Assembly (NCBI RefSeq): GCF_036898095.1
Contig: NC_090739.1
Span: 103,077,519 to 103,141,518, forward strand
Length of the DNA stretch: 64,000 bases
From: Palaemon carinicauda
Taxonomy: Eukaryota; Arthropoda; Malacostraca; Decapoda; Palaemonidae
Direction: 5' to 3'
Position 1 is the stretch's first letter. Each line of letters begins with the position of its first letter. The position numbers were made by a program, and so were the translations under genes. This document shows, piece by piece, positions 23,426-35,560 of the stretch. The notes under the pieces are model-generated. The model searched no databases and was not told where the DNA came from. It saw only the letters and a list, made by a program, of their open reading frames with translations.

Positions 23426-25475
23426 TGCATTCATATATACACTTATATACTTACATATAATGCTAGTTTCTCAAAGAATTTCCTCTTACTACTAATATTA
23501 CCGATTTTAAACTACTGAATATAGTTTGTCATCCATCACACAAGCGTATATTTTAAAAGATTGTCAGGTAATTCTGTAGGTGATATCTAGTCATGCTTAT
23601 GAACGAAACTTCAAAATATTCAGCAAGGAAATCCCCAATATACCTATAAAACACAGATTTAACAAAAATATAGAATTTTTACCATTACGGATGATTCTAT
23701 TGTAAGAAATTCCTTATGTTTATTCTATTTCTTGATGTTTTGATTTACTTACCTTGAGAATTACAACCTTAGTATGGTCTTGTCAGCAAAACTGAACTCA
23801 AACTCTCACTTACAAGTATTTACCATGATTACCGTTTGTAGACTAACTTAGGAGATCAGTTTCCGACCATTACTTTTTTTGTTCAAAACATTTAATGTTA
23901 TTAAATTACTGAACAGGGAGAACCCGCAAAAAATTGAATTTGCTTTCCATTATGTTTACCTCACACAATTTCATGTATCATACATGAAAACTACCTACTC
24001 GAAACAATAAAATAGCTCTAGTAATAAGGCCTAATCTAAACATCTTCCCCTTAATATACTGTAAGCTATAAGGACCAATCTTATGAAGTACTTTTTATCT
24101 TAAAACCCCTGCCATCGAGACATTTAGAAAAATGGAGTAACCTAACTTAACTACCATTTTCATTTGATATATCCTTCGTCTCTTTTCAAGACAATGCATA
24201 AGTATAACGATGATTGACTCCTGGTTAGAATTCTTGCCCCTGACACTAAGAAAATGACTCCGCTAAAAGAAACTTCTTGTGATGATTGAAAATTAGTTAT
24301 ACCTTCTTATCAGAAAAAGAAGCAGTGCAAATTTCTCCGTCAAAAGTTATTCTACAACCATATCTATCACACTTTACATGGTACCTACAATGTCAATCCT
24401 AAGAAGATATCATTTATATGAATACAACGTGAAGCAGAACTACATTCTATCCTGAAGATTTTTTATTTTTTTTTTTTTTTGCAAGAAGAAAATCCACGTA
24501 TGACAACGCATTGAATACGGTATATTTACGTTATAATTTATACATTAAAGATTAAATAAATATGTACATTTAAAAACTTAACTGGGGATTAAATCATTTC
24601 TATCTAAACCTGTTAACATTCGGTGCTGGGTAAAATGGCAACGTTTATGTAAGAAGTCCCTTAAAAATAATTTGGTAATTTGGTTGGCTTGTGTTGTTTT
24701 CCATTGAACCTTTAAGTCTAGGGCTATAGACAGAAATAGTTATACTTCAGCGCTGAAAGGAAAACTGTAATATCAATCAAAGATACCCTGTTACAGTAAT
24801 CAAGCAGCTGTATTTTCCTCAAACATCAAACATGGGGGTCAAATTAGTTTATGATTAATTTTGGAGCATATGGGAAGGAAAATACTAGACAACAATAATC
24901 TATATTACTCCTTGTTTGATAAAATGTTATGAATTTCAAGACAATATTACAATTAGTAATTACTAGACAAGTATCATACTACATGTATAAGAAATATGGC
25001 TCTCTATGTCCCTAGGGCAAAATGTTTAAAATATATGATCGTGAAAGTAAACTTTATACCTTATATTATATACTGCTTCACTGATAAGACTCTTTGTGAA
25101 TTTACCTTTTGAGAAATATTAGTATATCTAGAATGACCTCATAGTACACAGACAAGTAACTAATAATGTATAGTAATAGCAAAATTTATCACCATCTTGT
25201 AACGAAATAATTTGAGAACAATCTCACTTTCAAAAGAATTCCTGCTGCACTGTACTTTTTCAAATAGTATATGCTTAACACTATACTGTACACTGTGCAT
25301 AAGCTCCCTTCTAAAGATATTTATTACCTATTCTGTTACCTGAGGTAAACTTCTGAAAAAAAAATCAAAATGATGAAAATTTTAACTCATCTTTAAACTT
25401 AAGTTACTTAGATATTACAGCCGCCATCCCAGTTATCAGCTTTGATTTAGATATGGATAACTTGATCTTGAGCCA
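23425..25475. other. AT-rich non-coding DNA
   Basis: No gene or organised repeat recognised. A T-run lies at about 24464-24480. Confidence 0.5.
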
Positions 25476-25598
25476 TCAGCATTCTTTTAGCTTCCATCTC
25501 CTTTCCATGTCATTTGGAAGATCGGGTTGCCCACTCAAAAGTTTTTTGTTTACTGGCTTCGGCTTTTGGATTTCAAATGTACAGGTAAAGAAACGCAT
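25476..25598 (-). CDS. Candidate 3' terminal coding exon of a host gene (40 codons)
   Basis: On the minus strand a canonical acceptor, TTTTATTTTTCTTTCAG, ends at 25599 and is followed directly by an open frame: MRFFTCTFEI, QKPKPVNKKL, LSGQPDLPND, MERRWKLKEC, then TGA at 25476-25478. The peptide is hydrophilic, of ordinary composition and does not resemble any of the transposon proteins in this window. Its local composition is less AT-rich than the flanks. The upstream exon cannot be identified, so the phase and whether the ATG is a start or internal Met are unknown. I do not recognise the protein. It could be chance, given the short length. Confidence 0.35.
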   Translation of the reverse strand: MRFFTCTFEIQKPKPVNKKLLSGQPDLPNDMERRWKLKEC

Positions 25599-26429
25599 CT
25601 GAAAGAAAAATAAAATATCGTTATTCCAAATATTCTCCACACTCAAGTCATAACCTGACTTTTAATGATTAATTTGATACATGAGTCATTTTTTAGTATT
25701 ATCATGAGAGTATCAAACATATTCAACTTCATCTCTAGAGATCAAAATAACAGACACATTTTAACCTTAAACTTGACCATGCTGTTATGTTCTTAAAAAC
25801 ATCTGAAGGAAGAACAACACTAATAACCAGATTTTGTGAGAAAAACAACATGGATAAGACAAAGCTCACCTTGAATGATTATTCAAAAGTATATTAACAG
25901 CCATACATAATATATTATTGGTGCTTTTATGTCAACCACATTTTTTTAACAATGGTTTTATAAGTACTATTCATAATAAGATTACCAGTATCATCATTGC
26001 ATTGGTAATATTGCATTTAAAGTATTAAGATGCGAATAAGATTAAATCTATACAGTAGGTGAATATATAATTATGTAAAATTATATTTTTCTGATACTGT
26101 ATAATAGATGGCCAATGTTAAAATCTCTTCAAATACTTTAGCTATCTGTAAAAGTGTCAAAGAACTCACTACTTTAGTACTTGGATTTAAAGTCAGCCAG
26201 TTTTAATTTTTCTAATAGATAGTAGCAAGCCAATTATAGATAAATTGGTGCTCTCATCTGCTATCAGACCTTGTCTATTGCTTTTTATTGATGTGTTGTC
26301 AAATAATTATGGAAAAGCCCAAAATGTGAGTTGGTAAACAAATGATATAAATCTTTTTATATGATATCCTCCAACAGATACATAAAATGAGAACTGTATC
26401 AGTATGATTCATTGACACTGGTCATATGG
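25599..26429. other. AT-rich non-coding DNA (possible intron)
   Basis: Nothing recognisable apart from the pyrimidine tract adjoining the candidate exon. Confidence 0.45.
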
Positions 26430-26690
26430 AATGTTGTTAAAGTCAGGAAGGTCATTCGGCCCAGAAATGAAACTAGGGGAAACCCTCTCATATACACCAA
26501 GATGTAAAATTTGATAGATGTTGGACAGAAGGTTGCAAGAAAGGCAGTTGGAACGATGGCAACGTAGAAGGATAGAAAGATGTCGGTAGAGGAGCCAGGG
26601 AAACTGAAAATCCTTAATTCATGCCTGTAATGCATTACATGATGACAGTGTGCCTCAAAGGACACTCTTAATAATAGATCAAACATTGCG
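26430..26690 (+). repeat. Possible diverged dispersed repeat
   Basis: A purine-rich island (AGGTCATTCGGCCCAGAAAT, CAGTTGGAACGATGGCAACG) stands out from AT-rich flanks and resembles dispersed decapod repeats from memory. Its antisense open frame of 95 codons has no domain signature. Confidence 0.3.
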
Positions 26691-27379
26691 GTAAAACAAA
26701 AAGGGACAACACAACATTGATGCAGAAACCTGTCACATAATCCATTGATTTTATGAATGAAATGGGAGGAAATGAAATAAAATAGAGATAATTAAGTCTC
26801 ACTAACTATCCCTGCATTATGATACTGCTTTCTGTTTTTCACAGGGTACCAGATGTGAAGTTGGCAAAGATTATAAAGTTCCGGTTTATCTTTATATAGA
26901 TACAAGTATAGCATTCAAACGGTAAAAACAGGCAGTTGTAATTTTACATTGTTAAGGAGTTTGATATTCTATGACGAGCTTCTTTGAACTACACAGCTTT
27001 GGAACAGATTTTATTTGAATTTAAGCATTAATAATGGACAACTTTTCAAATACCAACTATCAATGGTTTATTGGCTAATTAATGTGATGACTGACTATCT
27101 CAAAATAAATCTTTTCCATTTGACTCCTCTTGAAAGCATAATAAATATTCAAACATGAAAAGACCAGCAGGAATCACAAAATTTCCTTTCATGTTACGTT
27201 CTGAGGCAAATATCTCATATACAAAAATCCATGTTTCCCTGCCTATAATCACTTGATTGGAGAACAAGTATTATACTGCAGCATCAACTCAACAAAATGC
27301 TTAATTCATATATTAATAAATCCATCTTTACAATAATAGAACTACAACACAATGCTGTATACGCATGACTCAAATATTA
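26691..27379. other. AT-rich non-coding DNA
   Basis: No supported feature. Confidence 0.5.
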
Positions 27380-27610
27380 TTACGGGGGCCTCTTGATGGG
27401 CCTGAGAACGTGGGTGATTTACCCCGCAGGTAGCTTGAGCTCCCTATGAAGACCAGGCTGTTTGAAGCTCCTCATGATTATAAAAAAAAAACTCCCAGTA
27501 ACAGGAAGGGTCTCAGCTCTTTAGTTTAAAGACCTGGCTCAAGGCTGAGTCATATTATTTCATTGTCGAGACTGAAAGCAGCTTCTCCTGGTGAAAGTAG
27601 ATGAGCACAT
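27380..27610 (-). pseudogene. Remnant of a DIRS tyrosine recombinase gene (B1)
   Basis: Nucleotide similarity to the YR gene of B2 is visible. GCTCAAGGCTGAGTCATATT then TTTCATTGTCGAGACTGAAAG (27537-27577) aligns with GCTTAAGGCTGAGCGATAGC then TTTCACTGCCGAGACAGAAAG at 49346-49386. GCAGGTAGCTTGAGCTCCCTATG (near 27427) aligns with the 49265 region. Several deletions and substitutions leave no usable frame. Confidence 0.6.
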
Positions 27611-27616
27611 CATATA

Positions 27617-30600
27617 TCAGGTGAAATAAGGCTCTGACCGGAGAAATAACCATTTAACAACATTAATCGTATTAGATAGCATAGTTTGTTTGGTGGACGT
27701 GTGCGGACTGGCAGCTAAGTCTACCGTCCCCGGAATCTCTTCCTGGGGAGATGCGTGGACGTTCTCCCGGGGTGCAGCTGGTTCCTGACGAATCCTAGAA
27801 GACGACTTCGGGATTGTCTTGGAGTCCTTGGGTTCCCTCCTGGGCGGGATACATGACCCCAACAAAGAGGTTCGGAAAGCGCCCTCCACTCGAGACGATT
27901 CCCCTCCATGAGGAGACGACTCCCCCCTTGGTGCCGAGGGGGAGACCATCACCTCACTGGATTCTTCTGAGGACGGAAAAGCCTCGTCCTCGGGAGAAGG
28001 AGAAAGCGCCTGCGAAGGGGATGGAGCCTTCCTGACAGACCTCTTAGGAACCAACTTCTCCCTGGGAGAAGTCACCACGAAGTCCACTCCTCTCCTTCTC
28101 TTCAGCGGGAGCGAGGCAGCCGCTGGCTTGTGTCCTTGATCGGCGAGTGTCGGCTTCATAGCCTTCACTAACGCCCGCATCAGAGGACCAAACTAACTCT
28201 GCCGAGACACAGACACAGAGTCCGAAATTCCCGCTGGAGGGAAGGGGATCGGGCGATCCTTCGGAGTGGACACCACTGGACCTGCCTGAAAAGGAAGGGG
28301 GGAAGAAAGTTGTACTGACCTCTCTGATGTGCCTTCCCTATCCTGCACAAGAGTCCTGCGCTTCGGCGGAGGCGATCCTGAGTGCGGTCTGGCGACACGC
28401 GTCCCTGCTGCTGTCGCGGGCTGCGAAACCCGACGCGAACAGGGGTCATGCTGACGCTCGTACGTAGGCGAAACTACCGGATCGTGCGCGAGAGAATGTT
28501 GAGGCGCGGGCGCGTAAACGCGCGGAGACAAACGAGCGCGGGAGCGATCGTGCGCAGGCAAGCGGTCGCGCGGGCGCGCAGGGGAGCGGTCGCGCGGGCG
28601 CGCAGGCGAGTGGGCGCGAGGGCGCGAGGGCGCACAGGAGAACGAGCGCGTGGGCGAGCTGGCGAGTGAGCACGTTGGCGCGTCGGCGAGGGAGCGCGTT
28701 GACGCGTGGGCGAACGAGATCGCTCCGATGACCGCTGACCGCTGACGATGTTGTCCAGGAGACCTGTAGCGCGTGGGAGAGCGATGGCGAGCAGGCGATC
28801 AGCGGCGCGCTGGTGAACGCTGGCGCGTAGGCGAGCGATGGCACGCTGGCGCATGGTGGCGTGTTGGCGAGCGACAGCGCGTAGACCGCGTAGGCGAACG
28901 ACCGAGCGTGGGCGAGCTGACAGAAGGCGACCCATGTCCCTCCAGATCCTCTGGGCGACGGCGCGTTGGAGAACGCTTGCACGCAGGCGATAGGTCACGC
29001 AGGCGTTCTGGAGATCGCCGATGTTCAGGTGATTGCTGACGCGCTGGGGACCGTTGACGCGCAGGAGATCGCTGACGAGCAGGCGAATGTTGATGCGTCT
29101 GTGATCTCTGGCGTGCTGGTGATCGCTGGCGAGCAGAAGGGCGACGCGTGGAATCTTGTGAGGGAGCTGCCGGCGCGGGGCGCAGAGGCGATCGCTCACG
29201 AACGGGCTCAGGAACAGGAGGCGCGTGGTCGTACAGGCATTTTGGAAGTACACGCTGGAGACTGCGAGCGTTGTTGCGCTGGAACAGGCTGACGAGCAGG
29301 ATTGCGAGGGCGAGGAGAAGAGTCCTTGGTCAAGACCTGAACCGAAGTTCTAGGTCGGGCAGGCGAGCGTGGGTGCACAGGGCGCGAGTCAGGATCTGGG
29401 AGCGCAGGTGCGCCCTGACGGGCAGGAGATCTAGGGCGCTCAGGGGAACGCTGGCGCACTGGGCGCTCAACAGGAACAACAGGCTGAAGGATGTCCTCAG
29501 GAGAGCGCTGGCGAGAAGAGGGGCGACGATCATCAGGAGAGCGCTGGCGAGCAGGAGAATGCTGACGATCAGGAGAGCACTGACGAGCAGGGGAGCGCCT
29601 GTGCGCTAACACTGCAGAAGGGCGCTCAGGGGAACCATGACGCGCAAGGGAAGAACCCACACCGTGGGAAGCATCCCTTTGCCCCGAAGGGACAGTTGCC
29701 CGTCGGCTGACGAGGTCAGGCTGCTGGACGTCTGCACCAGAAGCTGAAGGTCTGGAAGGCGTAGGAGACCGATCCCCGGAGAGGTCTAAGGAAGCTGGAG
29801 CTGCAGGCTGCTTACGGCGAGGAGAGTCCCCCTCGGAGGAAGGAGGCGAAAATTCAAAAAGGCGCCTCTTAGCACCCTTATAGGGAGACAGGAGGCCCTT
29901 GCGGCGCAGCGGACGGTGAGTCTTACGGCGAAGGTGGCCACGAGGGATATCGTCAGGACCATCAGTCCTCCAAAGGGGAGTCTCAGTCAAAGCACTCCCA
30001 GTAGAGGGAGGCTTGGCAGCAGAAGAGCCCGCTGGACTCCCTTCCCCCTTCGAGGAATGTACGGAAGGGGGAGGAGAGCCTTCAGCACCATCATCCACAA
30101 CAGCACCCGCAGAAGATTGACCCGACCCGTCGGAACCCTCTGCCACCACGACGTCGACGATAGACAGAGGATCTACCTCTGCTATCACCGGCGACTGCTT
30201 AACAGCGGCCCCCAACTGGACAAGATCAATCAGGGCTTCCCTGGAGGGCAGGCCCTTAAGCCCCAAGGAAGCCCAAATCTGAAAAAGATCATCATTAGAC
30301 AAGGAGTCATTATTAACAACCTCCCCCGGAGGAGGAAGAGCCACTCCACTATGGGAGGCGACGCCATCTCCCCCAATCCAAGGTCGGGAAACAGAACTAG
30401 GGCCTGCGCTCCCACTCGGCGGTCTCTCCTTAGGAGCCGAACGAGGGGGAGCTTCGGAGGAGGTTTGGGCGGCGAAAGAAGAGTCCCGAGAGCCTTCCTC
30501 CTTCAAGGCAACCCCGAAAGGAGAACGGTCTCTCTTGGACTTCTTCTTGCGCTGGCGGCCAAACCTCTCCCACTGGGAGGCAGACCACTCCCTGCACTCA

Positions 30601-30734
30601 CTACACGTGTTCTCTCTGTCACACCGTCGGCCTCGACACTGCGGGCAAAGGGTGTGAGGATCCGTGTCCACCGCAGACATGAATGTACCGCAAGGGCAAC
30701 CGGCAATCCCAGGGCACATGTGCATGGTGAACAA
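27617..30734 (-). pseudogene. DIRS group B gag (ORF1), frame-disrupted, with RS repeats
   Basis: The predicted nucleocapsid-like ORF1 begins at the ATG at 30734. Residues about 7-60 hold a Cys cluster (MCPGIAGCPCGTF, LCPQCRGRRC, CSECREWSASQWERF) followed by a basic nuclear-localisation-like run (RQRKKKSKRDRS). After an acidic/Ser-rich linker, a conserved block (TDGPDDIPRGHLRRK) leads into Arg-Ser repeats built on RQRSPA-like hexapeptides. The first open stretch ends at 29208. Homology goes on in other frames to VDFVVTSPREKLVPKRSV (near 28060) and RIRQEPAAPRENVHASPQEE (near 27770), where similarity to the other copies ends at AASP. At least two frame changes occur in the GC-rich repeat region, so the full protein cannot be made. 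The frames and blocks match copy B2. Confidence 0.7.
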
Positions 30735-31007
30735 TAAAGGGTGAGGCTAACTTCAAAACGCACACACACAAACTGGAAGAAAAAGCAAAAAAAGGTTAAG
30801 GCTGTCAACGAGGACGATGGACAGACACGTCTGTTCATCGCCGGAGCCAAAAGTGAAGTGAAGCAAATCACCCCTTCCCCTACCCCCGCTAACTAGCGCG
30901 GGGGTAGTTAACCCTCGTTAAAAACTATTGGCTCGTCATTTCAGCTACGTCGAAAGGTAAACCCAATGTAAATAGCGTGGTTTGTATTTCGGTTACGGAA
31001 CAAATGA
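30735..31007 (-). repeat. B1 leader and terminal inverted repeat
   Basis: Between the gag start and the terminus lies a leader with GCGGGGGTAG/CTACCCCCGC-like complementary segments around 30880-30910. The distal 46 bp (30962-31007) equals, in inverted orientation, the left terminus of B2 at 48039. The same leader block (ATGACGAGCCAATAG, GCGCTAGTTAGCGGGG) occurs in the short element at 47735-48041. Confidence 0.75.
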
Positions 31008-32788
31008 GATATGGGGTTCTCTTTTTTGAGCATGTGAACACCTAGTAGTATGCCTACCATTAACCTAATTTGTGTGCAAACAGGCAAAATGGCGCTCTAG
31101 TAGGAGCGGCCGATTGCCACCAGATGCTCGATCGTGAGCATGTGTTGTGGCACTCTCCAAGATACGTGTAACTGTGAACAGTTGAGAGTTGAGGAGCAAG
31201 CAAAGCATCATACAACCTTGCCATCTAATTCTTTGTCCTTGGTGAAGGATTAGCAAACACTATTTCTCCTATGGGGGGAAAGAAATGGTATGAGTGACTT
31301 ATATAAGTCCCATTGATCTGCCTTAAGAAAATAATTGTCCAATAAGGGAAATGAAAGGGTGGCCGCCACGTTTTCTTGCAACCGGGAGTGTGTACAAAGC
31401 TAGAAGATTACATGCCTAGACCGGGGACACTTAGGTGTACGAGCAGACACTCATATAGGAGTTGTTTCTCTCTGTTTAGTAAGTGTAATAATCTAGGCTG
31501 AATGTGTGTCTAAATTTCACCCTGTCACACTTCTTTATCAGCTATTCTCTGACTTTCTGGGAAGGTGAGTGATTCAAATGAGACCACCTGCCATCATCAC
31601 TTTGCTTCATGACCATCGAATGTGTATGCATAATTGCAATCACTCATTCAGGACATAGGGAAGTATCTCTTCTTGGAGAAAGCTTGCTATAGGATACACA
31701 TAAAGATCCATAGGATCATATGAAGCTCAGTTACTGTGTGTGCTATAGTTAAACCTGATAGTGTTAAGAGCACTAGTGTTAAACTTGCTACTCACTAAGG
31801 TTAAGAGTGCTAGTGTGAGAACGGAATGTGTTTACAAATCAGGAGCTCACTGAGCACAGACGAAAGGTCTCACAAGAGATTTTTTCTGATCTAGTCAGAG
31901 AAGGTTGTGAGTGCAAAGCAGTGTGCTCATTGGTAAATAATGATTCTGATATCAAACAACCTTGTTTCTCTTTTAGGAAAGAGAACTTGCTCCTCCTGAT
32001 ACCATCTTCTTTTTGAGCTTGTCTGTTATTGAACAACCAGGGAAGTCTGACTCAAGAGTAAAATATTAGTCAGCCACTTCAGTTTAAATCCAATGACAAT
32101 GTCATAAGACACTGAAGATTATTCTGAAGGAAATCGTCTTCAACAGCAACAAGTGTCCAAATGTTAAAGAAAGGAAACTCGAGAAGCAAAGTTTAAAGAG
32201 AAGTGGAAAGTATGTCTCTATTCTTTGGCAGCAAGAATCAAAGTGACTCTTCAGTGTACCAGCAGAAGGAGCGGGGCATCCCGGCCACCAGACGCCAACT
32301 ACCGATATCTTGTTATAAGTTTTTAACTGCCAATTTCCAACTGTGCTTAAATAGGTTATATCATAGGATGAAGCTTTGTATCTGTGTAATAAAAAAGGGA
32401 TATTAGATAGCATAACTAGAACCCCAGATCCTGTCCTAGGATTCCAGGTCTTCTTTACTTACCAATGGATTTTAACTACCTGGAATACCCCTTCTGATCC
32501 CACAACTGTTTCACATACAAACCTATAATCAAAACATTAGCCCTTGTAACAAAATTAAATTGTTCCTTACCCGAGTCTACGAGGTCAAAGACTAAGGTCG
32601 GTCTGTAGCTACGAGGAATATTAACTGGAGTCCACTTTCTATTCTTAGTTGAATGTATAATGTAGCTGCTTCCCGCAGAAAGTTGTAAGCTGTTCCTGCC
32701 TCCTGTTCTGTTGAATTAATATATTTGGATTACTATATCAGTCAAACATGAAAAAAATATTTGGTATAGAAATTATAAATTTTGAATT
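31008..32788. other. Non-coding DNA between DIRS copies
   Basis: No gene recognised on either strand. A short palindrome, ATGCTCGATCGTGAGCAT, lies at about 31124-31141. Confidence 0.5.
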
Positions 32789-32944
32789 AATTTGTATTTT
32801 TTTCTAATCATACAAACCTGAGTCATTTTTAAAGAAGAATAATGCTGGAGTACAGCAATTAAGAATTATAATGAGGTATCAACAACTGGCTGTTAGTTAC
32901 CTGGCGGTATTTACCTGCATGTAGTGGGGGAGGGTAAGGGTAGG

Positions 32945-33316
32945 TGAGACTCTTTAGCTATAGTATGCAGCTCTTCTAAAAGAACACTCCAAAATCAAAG
33001 CATTGTTCTCTAGTCTTGGGTAGTGCCATAGCCTCAGTACCATGGTTTTCCACTGTCTCTTGGGTTAGAGTTATCTTGCCAGAGGGTACAGTCGGACACA
33101 CTGCTCTTTCTCATTTCTCTTCCTTTTGTTTGGTTAAAGTTTTTATAAATTATATAGGAAACATAACATTTATTTTAATGTTGTTACTATTCTTAAATAT
33201 TTTATTTTTCCTTGTTTCCTCACGGGGCTATTTTCCCTATGTTGAAGCCCCTGGGATTATAGCATAATGCTTTTCCAACTAGGGTTGTAGCTTAGCAAGT
33301 AATAATAATAATAATA
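32945..33316 (+). repeat. Dispersed repeat with (AAT)n tail, copy 2
   Basis: Inverted relative to 21951-22345: GTGAGACTCTTTAGCTATAG, CATGGTTTTCCACTGTCTCT, GCTTTTCCAACTAGGGTTGT and AGCTTAGCAAGTAATAATAA. Both copies begin at nearly the same internal point, so they share a similar 5' end or truncation. Confidence 0.85.
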
Positions 33317-33935
33317 TCATCTAGCTGAAAGACTTTTTAGCGACGTATAAGTACCCCCAGAAGGTAGCGGGGTAGACCAACCAACCCCTAACACACACAC
33401 ACACACACACCGGTGAAATGTCTCCACTTTTTAATTATAGGCTGGCAGATTTGACATTTGTTCTGACACGAATACAAACCCTTTCTCTCTTTACAGTGCA
33501 GCCTCACCCTTAGGTGAGTGGAAATTCTAAGGCAACTGGCTGATTTCTGACACGGGGTGTAATTCTGTGCTTCGCACGAGCTTAATAGACACACCCTGAC
33601 ACCATACTAACTCTCAGAATGTGTGAGAGCTAACGGCTGGGCAGTTGGTGTGATTGTGTGTGAACTGAGCACTGTGACTTGACCAAGTAAGTAATTGTTT
33701 GGAATTTAACCTAGCCATTACCCGACTCCCCCTTGCTGGGAGGAAGGGGACGTAACAAATACACATCATATTTTAGGCTACACAAGGGATATGGTTTTAA
33801 CTGCAGACAGAGGTGGTCTGCTTGCAGAGTTCCATGTGTGCTGTGTCCCGAGAAAAGAAGATGAAAGAAGAGAGGCCAGTTACTATACCGTTCATCCCAG
33901 ATTAATCTCAGAAAAGGCCTGCCCTTGATCAACTG
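33317..33935. other. Non-coding remainder of B3, with a short (CA)n
   Basis: CA repeats at 33391-33411. The rest shows no coding similarity and is assumed to be eroded 3' sequence of B3. Confidence 0.4.
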
Positions 33936-34280
33936 CTAGAGGAGACTAGCTAGAGAAGAAGCCTTCTTGGAGGGAGCTGGAGCAGCCTGTAAGATTGCCT
34001 TCCTCCTGGCACTCTTCAACCCCTTTGAATAAGGCAAAGCTGTACTGATCCAAGGGGGGTCTCTGAGTGCCATAGACAAGGTCAGGACCGTGTCATTACC
34101 CTCTTGATAGGGCTGTTGATTATTTGACAGACCATTGATGGTTTTTATGCAGGTCAAGACCTGCCAGAAGACATGCTCAGACTCCCTTTGCTCAGCCTCC
34201 ATTAGCTTCGGGCTAGTGACTCTAGGCAATGGATTGTCCTCAAAATCTAGTTGCTCATCCAACTCCAAGCTCTCACCCAT
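33936..34280 (-). pseudogene. DIRS group B gag fragment (B3)
   Basis: The 114-codon frame contains ESEHVFWQVLTCIKTINGL (residues about 33-51) and LPYSKGLKSARRKA (near residue 85). These match ESEHAFWQVLSLIR (61320-61280) and ALPWSRGLKSARARA (near 52320) of copy B2, in the same order. This copy therefore shows, in one piece, the gag region that is split in B2 by element C. It ends at a stop after SSLASLL. No start or downstream RGG region is preserved. Confidence 0.7.
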
Positions 34281-34614
34281 TGGAGCCCAGGGTGGATCAT
34301 AGTCATCAGAATAGGACGTAGACGACCAGGGCGTCTCTTGCTGACGTTCTGGAATAAGAGCCTTCCCTAGACCTCTCTAAGGTATGGAAGCTCTAGCCAA
34401 AGACTTAGGAATGGTATTATAAGCCTTTGGCTCCCTGTGCAGGGGCAGGTATTCCTCCTGAAGAGATGGCCTTGCCGTCTTCTCTTTCCTGACGATCTCG
34501 CAAAGGATGAGGATCTTTTGGTGATGAGTGGCAATCACGAGCCACCTAGTGGTGGTCACGATATGAGGAGTGTTTGTCTGAACACAAGTGAGGAGTTATT
34601 GGGGAGTCACCCAC

Positions 34615-34690
34615 AGCTGACGAGGGATGAACAGCTGACGAGTCATGCACAGCTGGCGAGTCATGCACAGCTGGCGAGTCATGTACAGTC
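34615..34690. repeat. 18-bp tandem repeats in the B3 gag repeat zone
   Basis: AGCTGACGAGTCATGCAC and AGCTGGCGAGTCATGCAC units recur four to five times. The 18-bp period equals the RQRSPA hexapeptide period in the gag genes of B1 and B2 and lies at the equivalent place. Confidence 0.75.
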
Positions 34691-35065
34691 CTTGACAGGA
34701 CTGAAAAGGCGTCTACTTACCGCAGTCGGGGTGAGAACGTCCAGGGTGGTGAGGAGTGATAAACTCCAAAGCCTGACGAGCCCCCGAAGGGAAACGTCTG
34801 CGTGGTTACTCCAAATAGGAAACATGTTCTGACAGAGTAAAATAAGAAAATTGTTGGTCTCTAGAAGATCTCTAAAACCGAGTCTGTATGGGGGCCTCAC
34901 TCCCGGACAAGAGATATGACCACCTACAGGACTTTGCTCCACCCCTGACGGAAGAGTCGGCTCAGTACGGGGGATGATGTAGTCTTTAGTGACGAGATAG
35001 CAGCTGCTGATCTCCGTCAAGCTGTCAGCAATTCTCTTGGGAAGCGGGAAGGTAGCTAAACAGCT

Positions 35066-35560
35066 GATGAAGGGAAAGTCCCACTTGAAAGGGAGAGCAG
35101 CCCAACACCTTGAGAGGGTAACTCTGCCTCAGAAGGGGAAAGTTGTCCAACCCCTGGAGGCGGACCTCAGGGCAGTGCTCTCTGCTTCCTCTCAATAAGC
35201 CTTGTTCAAGTTGGAGGTCAGCATCAAGCACTACCTGTGAAACATAGCCTAGGCTAGTTTCTGGGTTCACCCCAAAGGGATACCCCTAATAGAACACCCG
35301 AAGGAACCCAGTATGTCACTGATGAAGGGAAATTCTCCCTCGTAAGGGAAAGCAGCCTAACATCTGGGAAGGTTAACTCTCCCTCGGAAGGGAGTTGTCC
35401 AACCCCCGGAGGCGGACCTCAGGGCAGTACTCTCTGCTTCCCATCAACAAGCCTTGTTCAAGTTGAATGTCAGCACTGAGAGCTACCTGTGAAACATAGC
35501 CAAAGGTAGTTTGTGGGTTCACCCCAAAGGGATCCCCCGAATGTACCCGCTACTGTCCTC
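35066..35560. repeat. 255-bp direct tandem duplication in B3
   Basis: GATGAAGGGAAA at 35066 and 35321 each begin matching segments that go through GGAGGCGGACCTCAGGGCAG, CAAGCCTTGTTCAAGTTG and GGGTTCACCCCAAAGGGAT. Copies differ at scattered bases. The segment has no recognisable coding content. Confidence 0.85.

Larger units (their letters stand above)
27380..31007 (-). mobile_element. DIRS-type retroelement copy B1, internally deleted
   Basis: Read on the minus strand, the copy starts at 31007 with the terminal sequence TCATTTGTTCCGTAACCG and ATACAAACCACGCTATTTAC, identical over about 46 bp to the inverted terminus of copy B2 at 48039. A leader and a gag gene (30734 to about 27700) follow. 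Homology to the middle of the element is then missing. A short remnant homologous to the YR gene of B2 lies at 27380-27610. RT and RNase H are absent, so this copy is non-autonomous. Confidence 0.8.

Noticed and set aside
22716..23430. Long Tyr-Ile repeat open frames on both strands
   Set aside because: They are translations of the TA/CA array and have no protein-like composition.
27617..30734. Host SR splicing-factor gene
   Set aside because: The RS-rich frame is flanked by DIRS termini, has matching copies at 34 kb and 61-64 kb, and lacks an RRM.
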